From positions 41,520 to 105,519 of the forward strand of contig CAJULO010000005.1 in assembly GCA_910586945.1 (NCBI GenBank): a stretch of 64,000 nt of DNA. Reading direction: 5' to 3'. This DNA is from an uncultured Christensenellaceae bacterium (lineage in GTDB: Bacteria > Bacillota > Clostridia > Christensenellales > Borkfalkiaceae). Of the stretch, positions 41,976-50,238 are shown in pieces. Under the pieces are notes generated by a model, which saw only the letters and a program-made list of their open reading frames with translations, was not told the origin of the DNA and searched no databases. Made by a program: the position numbers and the translations under genes. How positions within the stretch are numbered: position 1 is the stretch's first letter; the number at the start of each line of letters is the position of its first letter.

Positions 41976-42926
41976 ATGAATTATGTAAAAAAAATTTGTC
42001 TTTTAAAAGAAGTGCATGCAGGCTTTTCTACGACTGGGAAAAGTGTATCTGCAATGGTGACAATAGAGAGTTTTAGAGGCAAACTCTCTATTGCTGTCAA
42101 CATGATTGATTTTGCACCTCTGACAACTGGCAACTACTTTGTTGTATTACAAAACATAAGTGGACAGACAGAAAAAGTTATGCTCTCTCATCAGAAAGGA
42201 GATGAGATTGAAGTGTATTCTAACTTTTCGATTGCTGAAGACTTTGCATGTGTTATTGCAAGTGTTGCAACCACGGTGATTCCTATAGCCTTTGGGAAAT
42301 GTTCTGATAAAGCATTTCAATTGACAAGTTTACTTGATGTTTTACAAGAGGAAGTTACAACAACTATATCCATCTCTTCTCCATTTGAAGAAAATAATAT
42401 TTCCTATGATGATGAAATTGTTGCAACTGAAAACTATTATGAAAAAGCTATGCAGGAGGATTTTCAAAATGTTACAACACAAGACAGTGAAACAGAAGAA
42501 GTTGATTCAAGAGAAATTACAGGTGATGAAAATGTTGAGAGCTTATTCGACATCGCAGCAGAAGGCACTACTCGACAGGATGAAAGAAGCAGCTACTACT
42601 TTAAAGTAAAAGAAGAATTAGATAAACTTTTCACACAATATCCACAAGAACAAGTGCTTTGTAAAATTTTGCCAAATGCTAATTTTGTAAAAATTGAAAT
42701 TGCTGCTGGTAGACACTATGTTGTAGGTATAATTAGAGAAAATGAAGAAGTAAAGTATATTTGTTATGGATTGCCTACAGGCCATAAAACTGATTTACCT
42801 CCACCGGCACTTCGTGGCCGCGTAAGTTTTATTCCATTATCCTTATTTGATTTACAAGGTGCTGGCTATTGGATGTTATTTCAAAGTGCCAATGATGGTT
42901 CATGCTTGACGATACAACACAACTGA
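41976..42926 (+). CDS. Two-domain protein of unknown function
   Basis: The start at 41976 (MNYVKKICLLKEVH) is preferred to 41904, whose frame runs through a Phe-rich unlikely segment; no good ribosome site exists for either. The length is 316 residues. An N-terminal beta domain (about 1-105) is followed by an acidic Thr/Glu linker and a conserved-looking C-terminal domain (about 205-316) with YYVVG-like strands, YICYGLPTG, and FIPLSLFDLQGAGYWMLFQ. I recall the C-terminal domain as common in gut clostridial hypothetical proteins; no function known. Confidence 0.65.
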   Translation: MNYVKKICLLKEVHAGFSTTGKSVSAMVTIESFRGKLSIAVNMIDFAPLTTGNYFVVLQNISGQTEKVMLSHQKGDEIEVYSNFSIAEDFACVIASVATTVIPIAFGKCSDKAFQLTSLLDVLQEEVTTTISISSPFEENNISYDDEIVATENYYEKAMQEDFQNVTTQDSETEEVDSREITGDENVESLFDIAAEGTTRQDERSSYYFKVKEELDKLFTQYPQEQVLCKILPNANFVKIEIAAGRHYVVGIIRENEEVKYICYGLPTGHKTDLPPPALRGRVSFIPLSLFDLQGAGYWMLFQSANDGSCLTIQHN

Positions 42927-42952
42927 TTTTTATCTATTTTTGCCATATTACA

Positions 42953-42993
42953 TAAACAAAAAAGAAGGATAATATATCCTTCTTTTTTGTTTA
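42953..42993. terminator. Bidirectional terminator with 19-bp arms
   Basis: Perfect arms 42953-42971 and 42975-42993 with a 3-base loop, carrying an A run, GAAGGATA and complements. It lies between the gene ending at 42926 (+) and alaS (-). Confidence 0.9.
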
Positions 42994-43048
42994 CAGTCTG
43001 CACTTTTATATTTTTTAATATCCTTTTACTATAGTGATAGCTTTTATT

Positions 43049-44875
43049 TTACTCTTCTAAAATTGCTTTTATTCTACGGATTCCACTTGAGGAAGACTGC
43101 TCTTTCACAATTTTAAAGTGTCCAAGTTCTCCTGTATTTTCTACATGCGGTCCCCCACAGAACTCGAAAGAAAAATCAGATATTTTATAGGTTTTTACAA
43201 TATCTCCATATTTATCATTAAAAATACCACAAGCACCTTGTGCTCTTGCTTCTTCCGCTGGCATTTCTGCAAAAACAACTGGAATTTTTGCTTGTATTTT
43301 ACTATTTACTAATGCTTCTATTTTTCGTAGCTCTTCAGGAGTGAGTGGTCTATCAAAGTTAAAATCAAAGCGCAATCTTTCTGGAGTTATGTTGCTCCCT
43401 TTTTGTATGATATCCTTAGATAATGTTTGCTGTAATGCTGCCAAAAGCAAGTGTGTTGCTGTATGCAAGCGTGTTGATTGTATACTTTGGTCTGCAAGTC
43501 CACCTTTGAATTGTCCAGTTGCATGACTTTTTTGTTGATGTTCTTTAAAAGCAATATCAAAACCTTCTTTATCAACTGTATACCCTCTCTCCTTTGCTAA
43601 CTCTTCAATCAATTCTAATGGAAATCCATATGTTTCATACAATTGGAATGCTTGCTTGCCAGAGAGTTCCGTTTGTGCTTTATATGTCGTTTCTTGCTGT
43701 AACATATATTTATTTTTTCGCTCAATAGCTTGCATAAACTTTTCAAATTCTTTCATTCCCTTTTCTAATGTCAATTCAAATCGTGTAACTTCTTCAGAAA
43801 TTTCCTTTAAAATTTCTGCTTTCTGTTTAACTAACCGTGGATAAGCTTCTCCATATACTTTATCTATATAAATTGTTGCTACAGATAGAATATCTTGTAG
43901 TGTGAGTGCAAGCTTTTTACAATAGCGTACCGCTCTTCTAAGTAAACGGCGTAAAATATATCCCGCTCCCGTATTGCTTGGTTTTAATGCATTTTCATCA
44001 CCTATCAACATTACAACTGTACGTATATGGTCAGCAATTATACGCATTGCCCGTTGATTCTCTCCACCATTATTATAGCTCTTGCCGCTTTTTTCTTCTA
44101 ATAGATAAATGACATCACTAAATAAATCTGTTTTATAGCCATCTGTATATCCATTTAAAAAGGCTAGTAATCTATCTAGTCCAAAACCAGTATCTACATT
44201 TTTTTTACTCAATTCTTGATATCCATTTTCCGTCTTTTTATATTGCATGTATACATCGTTGCCAATTTCAACAAAACGCCCACAATCACAATTGACATCA
44301 CATTTTTCTCCATGCATACAAGGCACATCTGTACGTGGATAAAACCATTCGTTATCAGGACCACATGGTGTATTTAAGCTCCCTTCAAGTTCCCACCAAT
44401 TATGCTTTTTATCTAAATAAAAGATATTCTCTTTTGCTATACCTAGCTTTAAAAGATAATTTGCCGTTTCATCATCGCGTGGAGCATTTGCATCTCCAAT
44501 AAACACCGTGGATACTATTTTTTCTTTATTAAGACCAAGACAATTTGTTAAAAATTCTAGAGACCAAGCTGTCTTTTCCTTTTTAAAATAATCGCCTAAA
44601 GACCAATTTCCCATCATTTCAAAAAAGGTAAAGTGCGTACTATCTCCCACTTCCTCAATATCAACTGTGCGTACACAACCTTGTACATTGCAGAGTCTCT
44701 TGCCTTTAGGATGTTTTTCTCCCAATAAATAAGGCATTAGTGGCTGCATACCAGCAACATTGAACATAACTCCTGTTGTTCCATCTCCCACTAGTGATAC
44801 TGCTCCTATATCAATATGTCCACGGTCCACATAAAATTGCAACCATTTTTTTCGAAGTTCTTGCGAAGTTATCAT
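43049..44875 (-). CDS. alaS: Alanyl-tRNA synthetase lacking the C-terminal domain
   Basis: The protein has 608 residues. Class II catalytic core from residue 1 (motif 1-2 region around GDSTHFTFFEMMGNWSLGDY), a tRNA-recognition helical domain, and a complete editing domain with HTATHLL and CGGPHVENTGE. It stops right after SSSGIRRIKAI, so the C-Ala/DHHA1 and oligomerisation domains of the usual roughly 870-residue enzyme are missing. The end is a clean stop, not a frameshift: no further alaS frame is visible downstream. Own promoter at 44905-44933. Short AlaRS forms exist in some lineages; whether a full-length copy lies elsewhere is unknown. Confidence 0.9.
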   Translation of the reverse strand: MITSQELRKKWLQFYVDRGHIDIGAVSLVGDGTTGVMFNVAGMQPLMPYLLGEKHPKGKRLCNVQGCVRTVDIEEVGDSTHFTFFEMMGNWSLGDYFKKEKTAWSLEFLTNCLGLNKEKIVSTVFIGDANAPRDDETANYLLKLGIAKENIFYLDKKHNWWELEGSLNTPCGPDNEWFYPRTDVPCMHGEKCDVNCDCGRFVEIGNDVYMQYKKTENGYQELSKKNVDTGFGLDRLLAFLNGYTDGYKTDLFSDVIYLLEEKSGKSYNNGGENQRAMRIIADHIRTVVMLIGDENALKPSNTGAGYILRRLLRRAVRYCKKLALTLQDILSVATIYIDKVYGEAYPRLVKQKAEILKEISEEVTRFELTLEKGMKEFEKFMQAIERKNKYMLQQETTYKAQTELSGKQAFQLYETYGFPLELIEELAKERGYTVDKEGFDIAFKEHQQKSHATGQFKGGLADQSIQSTRLHTATHLLLAALQQTLSKDIIQKGSNITPERLRFDFNFDRPLTPEELRKIEALVNSKIQAKIPVVFAEMPAEEARAQGACGIFNDKYGDIVKTYKISDFSFEFCGGPHVENTGELGHFKIVKEQSSSSGIRRIKAILEE

Positions 44876-44904
44876 ATTCCCCTCTATTTTACAAATTTGT
44901 ATCT

Positions 44905-44933
44905 ATTATACATGATTTTAATGCAACTTGCAA
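44905..44933 (-). promoter_or_regulatory. Promoter for alaS
   Basis: On the minus strand, TTGCAA (44933-44928), a 17-base spacer and TATAAT (44910-44905), 30 bases before the start. Confidence 0.75.
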
Positions 44934-44983
44934 TCATTTAACTTTCTTTCTAAAGTATTTTTACACTTTTTGCTATAGGTCTC

Positions 44984-45012
44984 TTGACGAAAAATTTTAT
45001 AAATGCTATAAT
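44984..45012 (+). promoter_or_regulatory. Promoter for the four-TM protein gene
   Basis: TTGACG (44984-44989), a 17-base spacer and TATAAT (45007-45012), 24 bases before the ATG. Confidence 0.8.
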
Positions 45013-45035
45013 TGTTCTAAAGATTTGAGGAAATT

Positions 45036-45527
45036 ATGAAAAAACAGAGAATTTACACAATTATTTATTTAATTATTTTAGCAATGAGTCTATTTGCATT
45101 TATGGGATTCTTTTTCTTAGAAATGCGTAAAACTTTTATTGCAACTTTATTTATCAATTATTGGCTGATTTTGGCTTTAACCGTATCAAATATCTTTGTT
45201 TTTTTCCATTTCTTAAAAAATACATTTGGTAAAACTATATACAATAAAAATTTTTTTACCTTATATATTGAAGTTATTATCGCTTGGATTCTCATTTTAA
45301 TACTCGTTGTTATTGCTTCTCTTGTTTGTTGGCAAGATTATTTTAGCAATACTTTTATTCCATCTATTTCTAATACAACAAAGCAATTGCAATACCTAAT
45401 TCAATTATTTCTATCTACAACTACCATACTTGTCTTTCTTGCAGTTTTGGTTCTTCCACAATTTATTTTTTTATGTCGCAGACTTATTGACTATTGCAAA
45501 TTAAAAAAAGCAACGCATAAAAATTAG
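45036..45527 (+). CDS. Small four-TM membrane protein of unknown function
   Basis: The 163-residue protein has four hydrophobic helices (about 8-28, 37-57, 75-99 and 125-150) and basic ends, with no recognised motif. GAGG precedes the start, and a strong promoter lies just upstream. It stands alone between alaS and a zinc-ribbon membrane protein. The coding call rests on promoter, ribosome site and terminator. Confidence 0.6.
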   Translation: MKKQRIYTIIYLIILAMSLFAFMGFFFLEMRKTFIATLFINYWLILALTVSNIFVFFHFLKNTFGKTIYNKNFFTLYIEVIIAWILILILVVIASLVCWQDYFSNTFIPSISNTTKQLQYLIQLFLSTTTILVFLAVLVLPQFIFLCRRLIDYCKLKKATHKN

Positions 45528-45675
45528 TTTATTTTCCCTTATATAAGTACTTACATATATCTAAAATATATATGTAGTCACAGTAAAAAAAATATAAAGT
45601 GCCTTACAATGATACAATTTGCAAACACAAAAAAACAACTGCATATCAATATTTTATCAAAAGGTTATCCAAATC

Positions 45676-45733
45676 AATCTATAAAGAAAAACAGAGCACT
45701 TAATAAAAATTGCTCTGTTTTTCTTTATAGATT
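45676..45733. terminator. Bidirectional terminator with 23-bp arms
   Basis: Arms 45676-45698 and 45711-45733 are perfectly complementary (centre CAGAGCA/TGCTCTG) with a 12-base AT-rich loop. It lies between the convergent genes ending at 45527 and 45735. Confidence 0.9.
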
Positions 45734-45734
45734 T

Positions 45735-46136
45735 TTATACACTTTGAGGTTTATTTACTACCCCTGCAAAAGATACAAGTAATAGAATAACAATTATTAC
45801 AATTTGGAGACTAGCTATAATTATTCCTATCTTAGCAAGTGTTTTATTTATACTTTTTCCCTCATCTTTCACACGCTTATAAGCAAGTATAGATAAAATC
45901 AGCCCAGCTAGCATAACCACAAAACTAAAAATAAAGCCTAGCAAACATAGTATATCTAATTGCTCAGATGTTTTTAGTTGATTTGCAATCGACTGTTTGG
46001 TTGGGGAAAAGTTACCCCCCTCTCCCCTTATTTGTGAGTCATTCATCATCTCATTATTTGCTACTTTAGTGTTACAAAATGGGCAATATGTAAAATTATC
46101 TTGTAACTCTTTCCCACATTTTGTGCAATATTGCAT
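45735..46136 (-). CDS. Zinc-ribbon, DUF4190-like membrane protein
   Basis: The start at 46136 (MQYCTKCGKEL) is chosen because AAGGAGGAG precedes it; this gives 133 residues. An N-terminal zinc ribbon (CTKCG...CPFC) is followed by a linker and two TM helices in the DUF4190 style (LLGFIFSFVVMLAGLILSILAYKRVKDEGKS...LAKIGIIIA). Such proteins are common in Firmicutes without known function. Promoter at 46165-46193. Confidence 0.75.
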   Translation of the reverse strand: MQYCTKCGKELQDNFTYCPFCNTKVANNEMMNDSQIRGEGGNFSPTKQSIANQLKTSEQLDILCLLGFIFSFVVMLAGLILSILAYKRVKDEGKSINKTLAKIGIIIASLQIVIIVILLLVSFAGVVNKPQSV

Positions 46137-46164
46137 AATTCTCCTCCTTATGTTATCCATAACT

Positions 46165-46193
46165 AATATATCTTATTTTACATATTTTGTCAA
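46165..46193 (-). promoter_or_regulatory. Promoter for the zinc-ribbon membrane protein gene
   Basis: On the minus strand, TTGACA (46193-46188), a 17-base spacer and TATATT (46170-46165). Between here and the terminator at 46351 I see nothing else. Confidence 0.8.
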
Positions 46194-46350
46194 TAATAAC
46201 TAATATTTATTATAACTTATTTGTTACTTTCTCTTATCCAGTATAATAAAATTTTTATCTTTCACTATTTCATATTTTCCTTTTAGGATATTGTTTCCTA
46301 TACTAATTCAAGATTTTTATTGATGCAGCTTAGTTATTTTAATGAGAATA

Positions 46351-46395
46351 GTATAAAAACTATCTTGCGAACTATAGGCAAGATAGTTTTTTATA
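46351..46395. terminator. Terminator of the ribosomal protein supercluster
   Basis: The arms GTATAAAAACTATCTTGC (46351-46368) and its near-perfect complement (46377-46395, one extra T) with T/A runs inside. It lies about 75 bases after the rplQ stop and can end the long minus-strand transcript. Confidence 0.8.
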
Positions 46396-46468
46396 CATGT
46401 ATTGTAAAAATAAATTTATAGTTGAAAGGGAATATATATTTTTTATGCAAAATGCATAAATTCACAAA

Positions 46469-46984
46469 TTAAACAAGCTCAATAATTGCCATTTGTGTAG
46501 CATCACCACGACGAATTTGCATTGGAATAATTCTAGTGTATCCACCGCCGCAACTTTTTTCTTCATTGCGTTGTGCATATTTTGGTGCAATTTCATTGAA
46601 TAACTTTTCAATAAGTGGATGGTTGATATCTTTTGTTCTAGCTTTATATGCAGATTTACTTTCATTAAATGCTTTAATTTCTTGTAAATCATTTAATTTA
46701 GACATAATTCTGCGTCGCGCTGCTAATTTTTTAGAACCATCTTTTACAACCGTAACCTTTACTTCTTGTTCTTTTTTGCCCACTTGCTTGGTAATTACCT
46801 TTTCTGTTTGAATAGTATCTTGATAGCTGTTGATTGCTAATGTAATTACTTTTTCTACATATGAACGCACTTCTTTAGCTTTTGCCTTAGTTGTTTCAAT
46901 CTTGCCATACCAAAGTAGTGCTGATGCCTGATTTTTAAGCATAGCAAGTCTATGTTGGCTATCTCTACCTAATTTACCTGGCAT
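46469..46984 (-). CDS. rplQ: Ribosomal protein L17 with an internal insertion
   Basis: The 171-residue protein starts with the L17 signature KLGRDSQHRLAMLKN and continues with the conserved helix TTKAKAKEVRSYVEKVITLA. Compared with the usual 115-130 residues, about 30 extra charged residues (about 55-85, TIQTEKVITKQVGKKEQEVKV) sit after the first domain. The C-terminus carries GGYTRIIPMQIRRGDATQMAIIELV. Last gene of the cluster, 4 bases after rpoA. Confidence 0.95.
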   Translation of the reverse strand: MPGKLGRDSQHRLAMLKNQASALLWYGKIETTKAKAKEVRSYVEKVITLAINSYQDTIQTEKVITKQVGKKEQEVKVTVVKDGSKKLAARRRIMSKLNDLQEIKAFNESKSAYKARTKDINHPLIEKLFNEIAPKYAQRNEEKSCGGGYTRIIPMQIRRGDATQMAIIELV

Positions 46985-46988
46985 TGCA

Positions 46989-47945
46989 TTAGTCCTCCTG
47001 TTTTTTTAAGTCCAGTCCAAATGACTGTAATTTAATTATAACTTCATCCAATGATTTTCTGCCTAAGTTACGTACCTTAAGCATATCCGCTTCTGTCCGT
47101 GCTGTTAGGTCCTCAATGGTATGTATATTCGCTCTCTTTAAACAATTATATGAACGTACTGACAAGTCCATATCTTCTATTAAACGCGCTAAAAGATGAC
47201 CTTGTTGTTCTGATTCTGTCTTTACCAAAATTTCCATATCTTTCATACTTTCTGTTAAGTTTACAAACAATGCTGTATGGTCTTGCATAATTTTTGCAGC
47301 AAGTGAAACAACTTCAACCGCTTTATATGCTCCGTTTGTCCAAACTTCAAGCTCTAATTTGTCAAAGTCAATATTTTGCCCTACACGCGCACTTTCAACA
47401 TTGTAATTTACCTTTTGTACTGGTGTATATAATGAGTCAATTGGAATATATCCATAAGGTGTACGCGTAATTGTATTGGCTCCTTGATACCCTCTACCTC
47501 TTCCTATGGTGAGTTCCATATCAATTTTGCCACCTGCATCAATTGTGCAAATATATTGTTCTTTATTGATAATTTCAATTTCGCTATCCACATTTAAATC
47601 AGCACCAGTAAGTTCACATGGACCTTCTTTTTGAATGCGTATTGTTTTTGCATAACCAATTTCTGTTGATGCTGTTTGTATTGCCAATGTTTTTAAATTT
47701 AAAATGATTTCTGTTATATCTTCTTTGATATTTGGTATACTAGAAAATTCATGTTTTACCAAGCCTTCTGGATAAAAACGAACTCCTTGCACAGCTGCCC
47801 CTGGTAATGAGGATAATAGTATGCGTCTCATGCTATTTCCTAAAGTTAACCCAAATCCTTTTTCCAATGGTTCTATCGTTATCTTCACATAACTATCATT
47901 AGATGCTGGGTCAACAATTACTTTAGGCATATCCATTTCTATCAT
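46989..47945 (-). CDS. rpoA: RNA polymerase alpha subunit
   Basis: The start at 47945 (MIEMDMPKVIVDP) has AGGAGGT upstream; the longer frame from 47996 overlaps rpsD and lacks a site. The 318-residue protein has the N-terminal dimerisation domain with GFGLTLGNSMRRILLSSLPGAAV, and the C-terminal DNA/activator-binding domain with LKRANIHTIEDL and RNLGRKSLDEVIIKL. Confidence 0.97.
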   Translation of the reverse strand: MIEMDMPKVIVDPASNDSYVKITIEPLEKGFGLTLGNSMRRILLSSLPGAAVQGVRFYPEGLVKHEFSSIPNIKEDITEIILNLKTLAIQTASTEIGYAKTIRIQKEGPCELTGADLNVDSEIEIINKEQYICTIDAGGKIDMELTIGRGRGYQGANTITRTPYGYIPIDSLYTPVQKVNYNVESARVGQNIDFDKLELEVWTNGAYKAVEVVSLAAKIMQDHTALFVNLTESMKDMEILVKTESEQQGHLLARLIEDMDLSVRSYNCLKRANIHTIEDLTARTEADMLKVRNLGRKSLDEVIIKLQSFGLDLKKQED

Positions 47946-47973
47946 AATCCACCTCCTATACGATATTTTGTTG

Positions 47974-48597
47974 TTATCTTGAATACAATTCGACAATCAT
48001 GTGTTCAGCAATTTGACTATCGATATCATCGCGTTGTGGAAGTGCTAAAATTTTACCTTCTAATTTTTCCGGATTAAATTCTAACCATTTTGGCATATTA
48101 CCAACTTTTGCTTCTTTAATAGCTTGAAAATATTTTTCTTTTTTACGATTTTCTTTCACAGCAATTACATCACCAGCTTTAATGATATATGAAGGAATAT
48201 TTACTGTTTTTCCATTTACAGAAAAATGTGCATGATTTACAAGTTGTCTAGCTTGTGCACGGCTACTACCAATACCCATACGGAAAATAACATTATCTAA
48301 TCTACATTCTAGAAGACAAAGCATATTTTCACCAGTTATACCACGCATTCTATCTGCCATTTGGTAATATCTTCTGAATTGACTTTCTTGTACGCCATAA
48401 ATTCTTTTTGTTTTTTGCTTTTCACGTAACTGTAGTCCATATTCTGATACCTTTTTTCTGCCAAGACCATGCTGACCCGGTGCTTGTGGACGACGCTCAA
48501 ATGCACATTTAGATGTATAGCATCTATCCCCTTTTAAAAATAGTTTTCCACCTTCTCTACGGCATAGTCGGCATTTCGCTTCTCTATATGTTGCCAT
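47974..48597 (-). CDS. rpsD: Ribosomal protein S4
   Basis: The 207-residue protein is the C+ type with a zinc site CRLC...CYTSKC at the N-terminus. The S4 RNA-binding domain follows (CRLDNVIFRMGIGSSRAQARQLVNHAHFSVN). It is an assembly initiator for the 30S body and often a translational repressor of its operon. Confidence 0.97.
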   Translation of the reverse strand: MATYREAKCRLCRREGGKLFLKGDRCYTSKCAFERRPQAPGQHGLGRKKVSEYGLQLREKQKTKRIYGVQESQFRRYYQMADRMRGITGENMLCLLECRLDNVIFRMGIGSSRAQARQLVNHAHFSVNGKTVNIPSYIIKAGDVIAVKENRKKEKYFQAIKEAKVGNMPKWLEFNPEKLEGKILALPQRDDIDSQIAEHMIVELYSR

Positions 48598-48621
48598 TTC
48601 TGAATTCTCCTTAAATAAATT

Positions 48622-49032
48622 TTATACTCTACGACGCTTTGGTGGGCGACATCCATTGTGTGGAATTGGAGATACATCTTTTATGAGTGTAATTTCTACT
48701 TCTGCGGCAGCAAGTGCACGAATTGCAGACTCTCTCCCTGCACCTGGTCCTTTAATATATACTTCTAGTTGACGTAACCCATGTTCTTTTGCAATTTTTA
48801 CAGCCGTATCCGCTGCCATTTGTGCTGCATATGGTGTACCCTTTCTAGAACCTTTAAAGCCTAAGCTTCCTGCAGAGGACCAAGAAATTGCATTGCCATT
48901 TAAGTCGGTAATGGTTACTAATGTGTTGTTAAAAGTAGATTGTATATGTGCCTGTCCTTTATCTACTTTTTTTAGCTCTTTACGGCGTCTTGCTTGTGAC
49001 TTTACACTAGACGCTTTTTTTGATGGTGCCAT
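48622..49032 (-). CDS. rpsK: Ribosomal protein S11
   Basis: The 136-residue protein has GQAHIQSTFNNTLVTITDLNG, GRKGTPYAAQ-like GSRKGTPYAAQMAAD, and ends HNGCRPPKRRRV, all typical of S11. It sits on the 30S platform. Start preceded by AGGAGGAT. Confidence 0.97.
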   Translation of the reverse strand: MAPSKKASSVKSQARRRKELKKVDKGQAHIQSTFNNTLVTITDLNGNAISWSSAGSLGFKGSRKGTPYAAQMAADTAVKIAKEHGLRQLEVYIKGPGAGRESAIRALAAAEVEITLIKDVSPIPHNGCRPPKRRRV

Positions 49033-49046
49033 TCTCAGTTATCCTC

Positions 49047-49415
49047 CTATTTCTTTTTCTTTGCTACAGTACGACGAGGTCCTTTTCTTGTACGAGCATT
49101 GCGTTTGGTACTTTGTCCGCGCACTGGTAATCCCTTTCTATGACGGATTCCGCGATTGCTACCTATTTCCATCATTCTTTTGATGTTCAAGCTCACTTCA
49201 CTGCGAAGTTCCCCTTCTACTCTGTAATTTGCATCAATATATTCTCTCAATTTTGAGATATCATTTTCATCTAAATCTTTAATTCTTGTATCTGGATTGA
49301 TTCCTGTCGCCACTAAAATATTTTTAGAAGTTGTAAGACCAATTCCATAGATATATGTTAGGCCGATTTCCACTCGCTTTTCACGAGGTAAATCTACACC
49401 AGCTATACGTGCCAT
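49047..49415 (-). CDS. rpsM: Ribosomal protein S13
   Basis: The 122-residue protein starts ARIAGVDLPREKRVEIGLTYIYGIG and ends with the basic tail RGQSTKRNARTRKGPRR. It contacts the P-site tRNA and L5. It follows rpmJ after 113 bases that hold no ORF. Confidence 0.97.
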   Translation of the reverse strand: MARIAGVDLPREKRVEIGLTYIYGIGLTTSKNILVATGINPDTRIKDLDENDISKLREYIDANYRVEGELRSEVSLNIKRMMEIGSNRGIRHRKGLPVRGQSTKRNARTRKGPRRTVAKKKK

Positions 49416-49528
49416 TTATATGACCTCCGTTTCTTTCTCTTTTTATATTTTTCAATCTATTCTAGCAAACAATTTTGTCTAAGGTATTTGGAATGTCTCA
49501 GCAAAACTATTTGTCATTGTTTTCAAAA

Positions 49529-49645
49529 CTAACCTTGTCTTTGTTTATGACTTTTATTCTTGGAACAAATTACCATAACTCTACCATTTCTTTTTATGAT
49601 TTTGCATTTATCACACATCGGTTTTACTGATGGTCTAACCTTCAT
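49529..49645 (-). CDS. rpmJ: Ribosomal protein L36
   Basis: This 38-residue protein starts MKVRPSVKPMCDKCK and ends HKQRQG. It has the zinc set Cys-x2-Cys...Cys...His (C+ form) and lies between infA and rpsM in the usual order. An upstream GGAGGAT supports the start. Confidence 0.95.
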   Translation of the reverse strand: MKVRPSVKPMCDKCKIIKRNGRVMVICSKNKSHKQRQG

Positions 49646-49675
49646 ACATTTATCCTCCCAATTTACTTTGTTATT

Positions 49676-49897
49676 TTATGATTTGCTACGCCATGTAATT
49701 CTGCCTTTCGTTAAGTCGTATGGACTCATTTCTAATTTTACTAAGTCTCCAGGAATTATGCGGATATAGTTCATACGCAACTTTCCTGAGATATATGCTG
49801 TAATAATATGTCCATTTGCCAGTTCCACTTTAAAGACGGTGTTTGGTAATGCCTCTATTACTTTTCCTTCTGCTTCAATAACATCTTCTTTGGACAC
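49676..49897 (-). CDS. infA: Translation initiation factor IF-1
   Basis: The 73-residue OB-fold protein opens MSKEDVIEAEGKVIEALPNT, contains LANGHIITAYISGKLRMNYIRI and ends LTKGRITWRSK. It occupies the ribosomal A site during initiation. Usual position after map and the KOW protein. Confidence 0.97.
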   Translation of the reverse strand: MSKEDVIEAEGKVIEALPNTVFKVELANGHIITAYISGKLRMNYIRIIPGDLVKLEMSPYDLTKGRITWRSKS

Positions 49898-49911
49898 TTA
49901 AACTTCCTCCG

Positions 49912-50199
49912 CTATAAATTTTTAACTTTCCTTTTCTCTATTACATTTTGAATAGCTATTTGTATTTGTGTGTTTTCATTTTTTCCTTGTGCTATTCGCT
50001 CAATAATTTCAGGATGAAAAATTGGTAACAGTTCTAAATGTTTAATATTCTTTTTTTTTGGAGTCGCCAACTGCCGTTTGCGGCCATCAACAACATATAT
50101 AATTTCATTTTCTATTGCAACGATTAAATAAAAATTGCCTCTATCGCGACCTTGTGTACTCTGCACTATACCGCCAACGATTGCCGTTTTTACTTTCAT
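49912..50199 (-). CDS. KOW-domain RNA-binding protein (L14e-like)
   Basis: The 95-residue protein carries a KOW-like start (IVGGIVQSTQGRDRGNFYLIVAI) and YVVDGRKRQLATPKKKNIKHLEL. This small protein is found between map and infA in many clostridia and resembles eukaryotic/archaeal L14e. It is presumed to bind ribosomal RNA; its role is not established. Confidence 0.85.
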   Translation of the reverse strand: MKVKTAIVGGIVQSTQGRDRGNFYLIVAIENEIIYVVDGRKRQLATPKKKNIKHLELLPIFHPEIIERIAQGKNENTQIQIAIQNVIEKRKVKNL

Positions 50200-50238
50200 G
50201 CAACTTTCCTCTTTTCCTTTATTTTCATCTTATCACTA

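Noticed and set aside
49416..49528. Extra small gene between rpsM and rpmJ
   Set aside because: No frame with a start and ribosome site was found in the 113-base gap.
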